From assembly GCA_046483125.1 (NCBI GenBank), contig JAWODU010000044.1, forward strand, positions 1 through 15,652: a stretch of 15,652 nt of DNA, given 5' to 3'. Within the stretch, counting starts at the first letter, position 1. Every line of letters starts with the position of its first letter. Shown here piece by piece: positions 1-5,952 of the stretch. Position numbers and translations under genes: made by a program. The notes under the pieces are model-generated. The model had not been told where the DNA came from. It searched no databases and saw only the letters and a program-made list of their open reading frames with translations. The stretch is from JAWODU01 sp046483125 (GTDB lineage: Bacteria; Verrucomicrobiota; Kiritimatiellia; UBA8416; JAWODU01).

Positions 1-2
1 TG

Positions 3-1280
3 TGCGTGAACCTAACATTCTTTTTCTATTCGGGTTATCCCCTTGCCCATTCGGCAAATGTCTGCCTGGTAACGTGGGGAATGTACGGCCTGTGGCGCTG
101 GATGGGGCAAACAGAAAAAACAAGATGGCCCGTTCTTGCCGGCCTCACGCTCGGTTACGCTGTTGTAACCAGGCACACCAGTCTTCTGCTGGCGCCCTGT
201 ATCGCAGCAGTAATACTGAAGATACTCTGGACGAACAGGCGTCGTTTGAAACGGGTCTGCCGCCCGTTGACGGCGGCAGTCGCGGCCTATATGTTCTTTC
301 CGCTTTGTCTCCTGGTGTACAACGCCGCTGTTTTCGGCAACGCGTTCCGGACAGGTTACGCCCTGTCAGGAGAACAGTGGGCTTTTTCCCGGGCTGTCCT
401 GTTCGGCAACCTTGTCAATGTGGCGGGACTCGCTTTTACCGATTTTCTGTTTCTCTGCCTGCCCCTTGGAATGCTGGGGGTCGTTGTGCTTGACAATCAC
501 ACCGAACGGGCGATACGCCTGTTCTGGATCATTCCCGTTTTCCTGCTTTACGCTTCTTACTACTGGTTCCAGCCTTATTACGGTTTTTTCCGCTTTGTCC
601 TGATACTGGTCCCCGTCCTTACGGGCTCGGCCTTCGCTCTGATCGACCGCGTTAAAGCCGGAGCCGTCGGCCGGTACGCCGGAATGATGCTTCTACTTCT
701 TTCTTCCCTTGCTTATACTGCCATACAGCACAAACACGACCTGCTGAAAGCCGTAAACGGGAATCTTTACACGAATTGCATTCCGTCCGCCAGAGCGGCC
801 GAATCCATAACAGAAGCAGTCGACCGCGACGCAGTAATATTTATATCACGGCACTTTGCCTACGGCATCGGGTGGAGAAAGAATTATACTCTCTATAATC
901 TCGCGGCTTTTTCCGGCCGGTCCGGCCGGCGCGCCTTTTCCACAAAGCAGAATTATACTTTGGCTGAAATCAAGCGCGGTGTACGCCCGCGCCGGCAGGA
1001 AAGCCGGGCAGAAGAACTGGCCGATTTTTACGAAAACCACACCCAGGAGGAACTGGATTTACACCTGCAGAAGTTAATATCCGGACACATTAGCGAAGGA
1101 CGCCAGACGGTGCTGATTGTCCCGCGAGGATGGAAGAACTGGGTCGCCGGCAGGCTCGGACCGGGAATCCATGCCGGACTACTGCGATCTTTTGCCATGC
1201 CCCGCCGCTCCGGACAAGACAGAACATGGGATATTTACGTCCTGAAAACAACAGCCGTCCCGGCCGGCGCTGAAACCTGA
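3..1280 (+). CDS. Polytopic GT-C type glycosyltransferase-like membrane protein, 5' truncated
   Basis: The open frame runs off the left edge: the codon before the GTG at position 6 is an open TGC, so the start lies outside the window. What is visible is the C-terminal ~425 residues. The first ~240 carry repeated hydrophobic segments typical of membrane-spanning glycosyltransferases (GT39/ArnT-like, GT-C fold), including YPLAHSANVCLVTWGMYGLW, a loop with TRHTSLLLAPC, and a run around WFQPYYGFFRFVLILVPVLT. The last ~180 residues are soluble and more charged. The catalytic loop with the usual acidic DE pair would lie in the missing N-terminus, so substrate and activity cannot be inferred. Family membership follows from topology and resemblance; the sugar donor (probably a lipid-phosphate sugar) is inference. 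It converges on the oxidoreductase gene with six bases between the stops. Confidence 0.7.
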   Translation, partial: CVNLTFFFYSGYPLAHSANVCLVTWGMYGLWRWMGQTEKTRWPVLAGLTLGYAVVTRHTSLLLAPCIAAVILKILWTNRRRLKRVCRPLTAAVAAYMFFPLCLLVYNAAVFGNAFRTGYALSGEQWAFSRAVLFGNLVNVAGLAFTDFLFLCLPLGMLGVVVLDNHTERAIRLFWIIPVFLLYASYYWFQPYYGFFRFVLILVPVLTGSAFALIDRVKAGAVGRYAGMMLLLLSSLAYTAIQHKHDLLKAVNGNLYTNCIPSARAAESITEAVDRDAVIFISRHFAYGIGWRKNYTLYNLAAFSGRSGRRAFSTKQNYTLAEIKRGVRPRRQESRAEELADFYENHTQEELDLHLQKLISGHISEGRQTVLIVPRGWKNWVAGRLGPGIHAGLLRSFAMPRRSGQDRTWDIYVLKTTAVPAGAET

Positions 1281-1291
1281 AACGATTCAGG
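1276..1291. terminator. Small hairpin spanning both convergent stop codons
   Basis: CCTGAA-ACGA-TTCAGG is a perfect 6-bp stem with a 4-base loop. The TGA of the plus-strand gene (1278-1280) lies in the left arm and the complement of the minus-strand TGA (1287-1289) in the right arm. It is symmetric, so it could act on both transcripts, but there is no T tract on either side and the stem is short. A terminator role is only possible. Confidence 0.25.
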
Positions 1292-2342
1292 AAATCGCGA
1301 CGCTCTTCCCTGTATCGGCCGACGCGTATATGCCGTCGGTTATCTTCTGAAGCAGGAGGGCTTTTTCAAGCGAGGTCTTCGGACTCGTTCCGTTGAGAAT
1401 CGCGTTCACAAAATCAGTCGTCACGTTGCCTTCGGCATTACCCTGTCCTTCTTCCCATATTACTTCCGATATTACACCCTCGCCGGGTACGAACCGGTCA
1501 AGTACCACGGCATTCGGCCGTCCCTCCTGCGGCCTCATAGGCATGTGAAGCGTGCTGTCGGTACCCGTTATTTCCCATGCCCGGTCAAGCGAAGCACTTG
1601 AAAATTCCGCTCGTTCCATGGACAGAGCGATTCCTCCCTCGCACCTGATGAGCGCTATGTAATGCGAATCCGCGTCCGATCCCGGCGCGGCGTAAGCCGT
1701 CATTTTCCCGCCAACCGGCCACCATTGCGCCAGTACCTCACGCGGCTTCAATTGCCAGTGCGTGACATGCATCAGGTAATCGAGATCGTAACAGCTCCAG
1801 TTTACGAGTATGCCTCCGCCGTTCTGAGCCATGCTTTCGCGCCACGGAGGGGGTGGGTTGCTGGGATCAGGCCCGGCCGGTTCTATCGCGCGTATTCTTA
1901 CTACACGCAGATCGCCCAGTACTCCCGACGCCGCGCATTCCTCTGCCGCGGCCGCGTGCGGTAAAAACGCCATCCTTGAAGAGCTACATGCCGCTACTCT
2001 GTCCCCTCGCAGTTTCAGTATTTTTTCCACCTCGTCCGCGCTGGATGCGATCGGCTTTTCAATAAGCGCGTGCTTACCGAGCCTGAGCGTCTCATACACA
2101 AGCGGAGTGCGCACACCGGTCGGCAGAGCAAGAATTACTGCTTCGACCGCGGGATCTTCGAGCAGTTTTTCTGCGCTGTCATACCATGAAACCGCCCCGA
2201 ATTTCCGCGCCGCAGTTTCTGCCCTGTCGGCTCGAACGTCGGCCACCGCGGCAATCTCAGCCTGCGGCATGTCCGCCGCCGCCTGCAGATGTTTCTGAGC
2301 TATTACACCGCACCCTATAATTCCCAGTTTCACCGGTTCCAC
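1287..2342 (-). CDS. Gfo/Idh/MocA family NAD(P)-dependent oxidoreductase
   Basis: A 351-residue protein of usual family length. The N-terminal Rossmann fold starts at once with GIIGCGVIA (residues 7-15). The family's EKP signature is at 95-97 (LIEKPIA), where the Lys is the usual catalytic residue. The C-terminal alpha/beta domain holds NGGGILVNWSCYDLDYLMHV, the region that normally carries the substrate-side Asp/His; here the position often filled by His is Tyr (CYDLD). Members oxidise or epimerise sugars, inositols or related polyols in the cytoplasm; the substrate cannot be read from sequence. The start is GTG at 2342, chosen because GGAGG lies nine bases upstream (2352-2356). A 16-bp inverted repeat lies 28 bases upstream of the start and may be its operator. 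It does not obviously share an operon with any neighbour. Confidence 0.9.
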   Translation of the reverse strand: MEPVKLGIIGCGVIAQKHLQAAADMPQAEIAAVADVRADRAETAARKFGAVSWYDSAEKLLEDPAVEAVILALPTGVRTPLVYETLRLGKHALIEKPIASSADEVEKILKLRGDRVAACSSSRMAFLPHAAAAEECAASGVLGDLRVVRIRAIEPAGPDPSNPPPPWRESMAQNGGGILVNWSCYDLDYLMHVTHWQLKPREVLAQWWPVGGKMTAYAAPGSDADSHYIALIRCEGGIALSMERAEFSSASLDRAWEITGTDSTLHMPMRPQEGRPNAVVLDRFVPGEGVISEVIWEEGQGNAEGNVTTDFVNAILNGTSPKTSLEKALLLQKITDGIYASADTGKSVAIS

Positions 2343-2369
2343 TGCTTCTTTCCTCCATGTTCCCGTGTT

Positions 2370-2385
2370 CTGTCAAACTTGACAG
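2370..2385. promoter_or_regulatory. Perfect 16-bp inverted repeat upstream of the oxidoreductase
   Basis: CTGTCAA-AC-TTGACAG is a perfect 7-2-7 inverted repeat located 28-43 bases before the GTG start of the minus-strand oxidoreductase. Spacing and symmetry fit a dimeric repressor site (LacI, GntR or similar class). Each arm also contains TTGACA, so one could serve as a -35 box, but I see no good -10 at the right distance. Operator function is inferred. Confidence 0.4.
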
Positions 2386-2656
2386 CACGTTTATCTGCGT
2401 AACTGTCCTTTTTTTCAGGTCATTAGCCGTTTTTCGACTCTCTCCCCCTTTTCGCAATACACTTAAACGCCTTCTTAACCGCCACCCTTTCCGCCGCGGC
2501 GGACGCACACCCTTAACCGACCTGCTTACTCGTCACGTGCCAGCCGTTGCAACAGAGTCGTTTAAGCGTATACGACAAAGGGTAGCAGTTAAGTGTGCGA
2601 TTAAGTTTCCAACTCGTCCTACATCCGTTTTTCATGGAACTTTTGACACTCCATCT
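2386..2656. other. Gene-free stretch
   Basis: Open frames here are not supported: the longest plus frame continues across the tRNA-Arg locus and antisense to the leucine-rich repeat gene, and has no ribosome binding site or recognisable domain. The DNA holds several scattered TTAA-containing words and a weak GTCGT-N10-ACGAC pair near 2557-2576. I see no convincing promoter or RNA gene apart from the inverted repeat that precedes this stretch. Confidence 0.4.
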
Positions 2657-2722
2657 CCCCGGGCAGGACCACGCGGCCGGACCGGAGCACCCCGGGCAGG
2701 ACCACGCGGCCGGACCGGAGCA
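2657..2722. repeat. Two tandem 33-bp repeats carrying the tRNA-Arg 3' end
   Basis: Two adjacent identical 33-bp units (2657-2689 and 2690-2722) start with CCCCGGGCAGGACC. This is the plus-strand form of the tRNA-Arg acceptor and 3' T-arm half; the intact tRNA then supplies the third occurrence at 2723. Each unit also contains CCACGCGGCC and CCGGACCGG. The CCACGCGGCC word occurs once more, inverted, at 2832-2841 beside the broken tRNA copy. The units are directly abutting, so this is a tandem duplication and not a CRISPR. Confidence 0.85.
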
Positions 2723-2794
2723 CCCCGGGCAGGACTCGAACCTGCGACATTCGGATTAGAAATCCGATGCTCTATCCAGCTGAGCTACCGGGGT
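2721..2794 (-). tRNA. tRNA-Arg (anticodon TCT)
   Basis: Read on the minus strand, a complete cloverleaf of 74 nt is visible. The acceptor ACCCCGG pairs with CCGGGGT. The D arm is GCTC/GAGC. The anticodon stem TCGGA/TCCGA encloses the loop TTTCTAA, giving anticodon TCT (reads AGA). The T arm GCAGG/CCTGC encloses TTCGAGT. The discriminator is G. CCA is not encoded; the DNA continues with CTCC. Downstream lie two tandem repeats of its 3' end, and upstream a broken copy of the same tRNA. Confidence 0.95.
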
Positions 2795-2856
2795 GCTCCG
2801 ACAAGAGTACTGATAAAGCTAGAAACCCGATGGCCGCGTGGCAAGCTCGAACTTTA

Positions 2857-2873
2857 CCGCGCCATAGGCGCGG
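2857..2873. repeat. Perfect 7-3-7 GC-rich hairpin inserted near the T arm
   Basis: CCGCGCC-ATA-GGCGCGG is a perfect stem-loop interrupting the sequence homologous to tRNA-Arg just after the variable region. The intact neighbour lacks it, so it reads as an insertion. Confidence 0.75.
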
Positions 2874-2890
2874 CTGCGACATTCGGATTA

Positions 2891-2905
2891 TCCGCCTGCG
2901 GCGGA
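2891..2905. repeat. Perfect 6-3-6 GC-rich hairpin inserted in the anticodon loop
   Basis: TCCGCC-TGC-GGCGGA replaces the anticodon loop bases of the tRNA-Arg copy. Flanking tRNA sequence matches the intact neighbour on both sides, which makes the insertion boundaries unusually clear. Confidence 0.75.
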
Positions 2906-2956
2906 CGATGCTCTATCCAGCTGAACTGCCGGGGTGCTCCGGGCATCGCACTGAAG

Positions 2957-3790
2957 TCAATATACTATCTGGCAATCGGGAAGCAGTTCTTTCGCCTTGC
3001 GTATTTCTTCAGCAGGTATTTTGTTTTCCTGAACAATCAGCCATTTCAGCGAACTCAACTGTTCCAGCGCCCCGGGAAGCACTGTGATTCTGTTCCTGTC
3101 CAGATCAAGACGTTCCAGTCTCGACAACTCAAACACGCCGGGCGGAACCGATTCCAGTCTGTTTCCGCTCAGATCCAGCTGCCTGAGGCTTTTCAGTCCG
3201 CCTATTTCGGGAGGCAGACCCGAAAGGTTGTTCTCCGCCAGGTAAAGACGTTCCAGCTTCTTCAAGCCGCCCGCAGCGGAAGACACCTCCGTAATACTGT
3301 TCCCGTTAAGGCGAAGCCAGCGAAGCTCCTGAAGGGAGCCCGCCTCCCCCGTTACCGTCTTAAGCCGATTACCGTCAAGATTGAGGTATCGCAGATGTTT
3401 GAGACCGGAAATACTTTCAGGCAGAGAATCAATTTCATTATGGTTGAGCCATAAATACCGAAGGTTTTCCAGAGAGCCGATTTCATCGGGGATCGACTCG
3501 ATGCCCGTTTCACCGAGATCAAGCCACACCAGGGCTGTCAATTCTCCGATTGCCGGCGGCAGTGTCTTTATGGGGTTGCGCCGCAGGGACAGCTTGACAA
3601 GGTTGGGGAAACGGCCCAGCTCATAGGGAAATTGATCTAGTCCCTCGTTAAAAAGGCTTAAATAACGCACCTCCGCCGGGTTCCGGAGCGCCCCTTCCAG
3701 GCTCGTGTATTTGTGGTAACTTTCAGGGCTGTTCCACGGCACGCACCCGGCCATTATCGCCGTTAATGCAACTATAGTTACAGTCTTCAA
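2957..3790 (-). CDS. Leucine-rich repeat lipoprotein
   Basis: A 277-residue protein. The N-terminus KTVTIVALTAIMAGC is a short lipoprotein signal with Cys at residue 16, so the mature protein is probably lipid-anchored in the envelope. From residue 41 to the end there are ten leucine-rich repeats with an exact 23-residue period (beginning at 41, 64, 87 and so on to 248), of the form LxxLxLxxNxIxxLPxxIxxL. The ending IPAEEIRKAKELLPDCQIVY resembles the C-terminal cap of Leptospira-type LRR proteins. Such proteins mediate protein binding; the ligand is unknown. The start is TTG at 3790: an in-frame TAA lies immediately upstream and GGAGG sits five bases before it. It is divergent from the outer-membrane barrel gene across a ~115-bp intergenic region. 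Confidence 0.88.
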   Translation of the reverse strand: MKTVTIVALTAIMAGCVPWNSPESYHKYTSLEGALRNPAEVRYLSLFNEGLDQFPYELGRFPNLVKLSLRRNPIKTLPPAIGELTALVWLDLGETGIESIPDEIGSLENLRYLWLNHNEIDSLPESISGLKHLRYLNLDGNRLKTVTGEAGSLQELRWLRLNGNSITEVSSAAGGLKKLERLYLAENNLSGLPPEIGGLKSLRQLDLSGNRLESVPPGVFELSRLERLDLDRNRITVLPGALEQLSSLKWLIVQENKIPAEEIRKAKELLPDCQIVY

Positions 3791-3866
3791 TTATACCTCC
3801 GCGTTACGGATCATCCGCCCTGTTTCCGCGGCACCGACCCGTAAATCAAATATTTTTATTATATGC

Positions 3867-3895
3867 TTGCAGAGAAGAATAGCAACCTCTACTAT
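3867..3895 (+). promoter_or_regulatory. Candidate sigma70-type promoter for the outer-membrane barrel gene
   Basis: TTGCAG (3867-3872), a 17-base spacer and TACTAT (3890-3895). The -10 box ends only ten bases before the ATG at 3906, and no Shine-Dalgarno sequence precedes that ATG, so the transcript could be leaderless or nearly so. The assignment rests on match and spacing alone. Confidence 0.35.
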
Positions 3896-3905
3896 TTTAC
3901 AGCGT

Positions 3906-4640
3906 ATGAGAAACGTGTTTTTATCGGTGTATGCGGCTGGAGCCGCGCTTTTGCTCTTTCCCGGGTTATCCAACGCAGTCCCCGCGGGAGGAAGTAACGC
4001 CAGTATCGATTATTTTATCGGCTGGCGTGATATGAGCAAATGGAGCTGGGGGATGCATCACCGTATGTTCGACCGCGAAGTACGCGGCAGAGCCATCCCC
4101 GCAGGGACTTCAATGGAAGGTACCAAGCAGTACGTCTGGGTCGGCTATGACTTCGAAAGGTTTGTTACTTCGTACCTGCTTTTCGGCAACAGCTCAACCA
4201 GAATAGGTACCAGCAGTTCGGAGAGTGACACCGAATACGGCGTGGGAGTCCTGTTTAACCTGCTCAATCGGGAAGTCATGGACCCCATCCTGGGCAGAAA
4301 CCTGGTCTTCAATATCATCAGGGTGAACGGCGGTATCGAATACACATCCAGCGGCGGATCGTTCCACCACAACAATCTTGAATGGCGTGAACTCTATATC
4401 TCCCTCACTCTCAGCCTGGTCAACGAGCTTACCGGCGAAACGTTCTTCGTTCCGGACAGCGTGGGGATCTTCGGCGGTCCGGTGTACTCTCACTACCATG
4501 GCGCTGATCTTGAAGAGGAAGACTCAATCGGATATTCAGCCGGTCTGGAGCTCTACTTCAGCGAAAAAATGTCAGTTTATCTGGGCCTGCATTCGCTGGG
4601 TACCGCCGGGAATATGGCCGGGTTAAGAATGCGTTTTTAA
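3906..4640 (+). CDS. Predicted outer-membrane beta-barrel protein, unknown function
   Basis: A 244-residue protein from the ATG at 3906. This start gives a clean signal peptide (RNVFLSVYAAGAALLLFPG, likely cleavage after LSNA), whereas the earlier in-frame TTG at 3867 would add a poorly fitting charged extension. The mature part is rich in Gly, Tyr, Ser and alternating hydrophobic strands (KQYVWVGYDFERFVTSYLLF, GYSAGLELYFSEKMSVYLGL). It ends in the C-terminal aromatic signature RMRF expected of BAM-assembled barrels. It contains no Cys after the signal. I do not recognise a specific family; a lipid A-modifying or porin-like barrel is possible, but catalytic residues cannot be assigned. Confidence 0.75.
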   Translation: MRNVFLSVYAAGAALLLFPGLSNAVPAGGSNASIDYFIGWRDMSKWSWGMHHRMFDREVRGRAIPAGTSMEGTKQYVWVGYDFERFVTSYLLFGNSSTRIGTSSSESDTEYGVGVLFNLLNREVMDPILGRNLVFNIIRVNGGIEYTSSGGSFHHNNLEWRELYISLTLSLVNELTGETFFVPDSVGIFGGPVYSHYHGADLEEEDSIGYSAGLELYFSEKMSVYLGLHSLGTAGNMAGLRMRF

Positions 4641-4708
4641 TCGACCGCCGGTCGCCTCACTGTCAGTTCTTCGGGCCTTGACCGCTTATAAAACCGGCGG
4701 CGGTATTG

Positions 4709-5344
4709 ATGCTTATGAGCAGGCTGGGGCGATCTTTTTTCACCAGAAGCGGGGTGCTGTCCATGAGTACCGCCCTTCTCGGCAAATACATTTTTACTCG
4801 TTTACCTGAAAAAACCGGAGCCTCTTGCCGCCTTCCCGTTACAACAGGGGGGATGATAGTGGAAACGGAAGCATACTGCGCCAACAACGATCTCGCTTCT
4901 CATGCCAGCCGCGGCCGCCGGACCGCTCGAACGGAAATCATGTACCGGGAAGGAGGTATTGCTTACGTTTACCTGTGTTACGGTATACATTCTCTTTTGA
5001 ACATAGTGATCAACCGCGAAGGGATTCCCGACGCGGTTCTCATACGCGCCATACAGCCGACTCACGGCACCGATGCCATGCTCAAGAGGCGCGGACGGAA
5101 AACAGTCGACCGCCGCCTTGCCGGAAGCCCCGCCACGCTGACACAGGCGATGGGCATTACACGCATGCTTAACGGAGAAGATCTCACCGGACGCCGCATC
5201 TGGATCGAAGACCGGGGAATCAGCATAAGACGGTCACAAATTGAAAGAAGACGCCGCATAGGCGTGGAATACGCGGGTAAAGACGCCGACAAACTCTGGC
5301 GTTTTCGCGTCAAAAACAATCCGTGGATAGTTGTAGATTATTAA
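4709..5344 (+). CDS. DNA-3-methyladenine glycosylase (AAG/MPG family)
   Basis: A 211-residue protein matching the alkyladenine DNA glycosylase fold. It excises alkylated or deaminated purines by cleaving the N-glycosidic bond, starting base excision repair in the cytoplasm. Visible family motifs are an N-terminal LLGKYIF, MIVETEAY with the catalytic Glu, NDLASHASRG in place of the usual D-ASHA--G block, and AYVYLCYGIHSLLNIV (DNA- and base-pocket strand). VLIRAIQP follows, and then SPATLTQAMGI where many homologues have GPAKL or GPGKL. The usual length is about 200 residues, so it looks intact. ATG at 4709 was chosen over TTG at 4706; ATG at 4715 is also possible. No strong Shine-Dalgarno sequence is seen. 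It stands alone, with an unusual inverted repeat downstream. Confidence 0.92.
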   Translation: MLMSRLGRSFFTRSGVLSMSTALLGKYIFTRLPEKTGASCRLPVTTGGMIVETEAYCANNDLASHASRGRRTARTEIMYREGGIAYVYLCYGIHSLLNIVINREGIPDAVLIRAIQPTHGTDAMLKRRGRKTVDRRLAGSPATLTQAMGITRMLNGEDLTGRRIWIEDRGISIRRSQIERRRRIGVEYAGKDADKLWRFRVKNNPWIVVDY

Positions 5345-5417
5345 TACGGCCGCTAAACAGCAGCTTTTTGGTCGTCGTTGTTGTAATCGTCGTCCCGATC
5401 ACTGTCCATTTCTTTTC

Positions 5418-5512
5418 TTTGTCGCGATCGTCGTTCCGATCATCGTCCGATCGATTGAGACAAGGATCGGGACGATGATGCCGAAGATGATCGGGACAAA
5501 GATCGAGACAAG
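5418..5512. repeat. Long imperfect inverted repeat in an intergenic region
   Basis: Left arm 5418-5452 and right arm 5477-5512 pair over about 35 positions with roughly 27 matches, around a 24-base loop. The longest exact shared block is CCGATCATC with its complement. A further perfect 10-bp pair (CGTCCCGATC near 5390-5399 with GATCGGGACG near 5464-5473) offers an alternative fold. The left half is pyrimidine-rich and the right half purine-rich, built from degenerate GATCGGGAC-like words. No gene is supported across 5345-5575. Confidence 0.65.
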
Positions 5513-5575
5513 GATGGTATTGCCGCACCTGCTACTGTTTAATAGCCGGAGTAATAGCGGGAAACAAGCTGGCTG

Positions 5576-5641
5576 ATGTACGCGCTTGCCGCAATACTCC
5601 TGGCCTATTTTGTCTTTATAAGGCCGGCCACAGTGTCATGA
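5576..5641 (+). CDS. Possible 21-residue single-span membrane peptide
   Basis: The ATG at 5576 opens a 21-codon frame, MYALAAILLAYFVFIRPATV plus Ser, ending in TGA at 5639-5641. Residues 2-15 form one hydrophobic membrane-spanning segment followed by Arg-Pro. The stop overlaps the ATG of the ankyrin gene in the classic ATGA arrangement, and the ankyrin gene overlaps the biotin ligase the same way. The chain of two 4-nt overlaps is the main reason to believe it is translated. An in-frame TAG at 5555 bounds it upstream, and there is no strong Shine-Dalgarno sequence. It could instead be a chance frame in the leader of the ankyrin gene. Confidence 0.4.
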   Translation: MYALAAILLAYFVFIRPATVS

Positions 5642-5952
5642 AAACAATGAGAAAAAACAGAAACTGGCTGTTCGGCAAAAACGGGGCTTTCTTTTCCGCC
5701 TGCGTTAAGGGCAAACTGGAACTTGCAGGGGAACTGCTCAAAGAGGGAGCCGACGTGAACATTCTGAGTCAAAGCGGCGTTACCCCGCTTCACCGCGCGG
5801 CGCAGTACGGAAATACCGAAACTGTCCGTTTTCTTATCGACAACGGCGCCGACCCTTCCATAGCACCGCCCGGAATCGGGACACCGGCCGATATAGCCGA
5901 AAAGAACAATCAGACCGAAGTCCTGAAACTGCTCAAGCCGGAACATCGGTGA
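5638..5952 (+). CDS. Small ankyrin-repeat protein
   Basis: A 104-residue protein made almost wholly of ankyrin repeats. The first is degenerate (ACVKGKLELAGELLKEGADVNI, seen as two adjoining helices). The second is canonical, with TPLHRAAQYGNTETVRFLI then DNGADPSI. The third is capping (GTPADIAEKNNQTEVLKLL). Such proteins bind other proteins; no partner is indicated. There is no signal peptide; the first 14 residues are strongly basic (MKTMRKNRNW). ATG at 5638 is the first Met, overlapping the stop of the upstream small frame; ATG at 5647 is an alternative. Its TGA overlaps the GTG start of the biotin ligase (GTGA), so the two are probably translationally coupled. The link to biotin metabolism is positional only. 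Confidence 0.8.
   Translation: MKTMRKNRNWLFGKNGAFFSACVKGKLELAGELLKEGADVNILSQSGVTPLHRAAQYGNTETVRFLIDNGADPSIAPPGIGTPADIAEKNNQTEVLKLLKPEHR

Larger units (their letters stand above)
2834..2935 (-). pseudogene. tRNA-Arg pseudogene interrupted by two hairpins
   Basis: Read on the minus strand, the 5' half is nearly identical to the intact tRNA-Arg next door: acceptor ACCCCGG and the same D arm and loop, with GCTC changed to GTTC. The anticodon loop is replaced by a 15-bp perfect palindrome (2891-2905), after which TAATCCGAATGTCGCAG resumes exactly. A second, 17-bp palindrome (2857-2873) follows before a decayed T loop (GTTCGAG). The 3' acceptor strand CCGGGGT is gone, replaced by CCACGCGG. It cannot form a functional tRNA. 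The same flank GGGGTGCTCCG lies beyond both copies, which supports duplication of the locus. Confidence 0.8.

Noticed and set aside
2657..2726. Possible CRISPR from 33-bp repeats
   Set aside because: Repeats abut directly with no spacers and derive from the tRNA 3' end.
2357..3454. 365-codon plus-strand open frame
   Set aside because: It crosses the tRNA-Arg locus and its repeats and then runs antisense to the leucine-rich repeat gene; no ribosome site and repeat-derived residues only.
4643..4703. GC-rich ACCGCCGGT/ACCGGCGG pairing between the barrel and glycosylase genes
   Set aside because: Long loop, mismatches and no T tract; not convincing as a terminator or operator.
5310..5528. 72-codon minus-strand frame rich in Asp/Arg and Thr
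   Set aside because: It is translated from the low-complexity inverted repeat and antisense to the glycosylase end.
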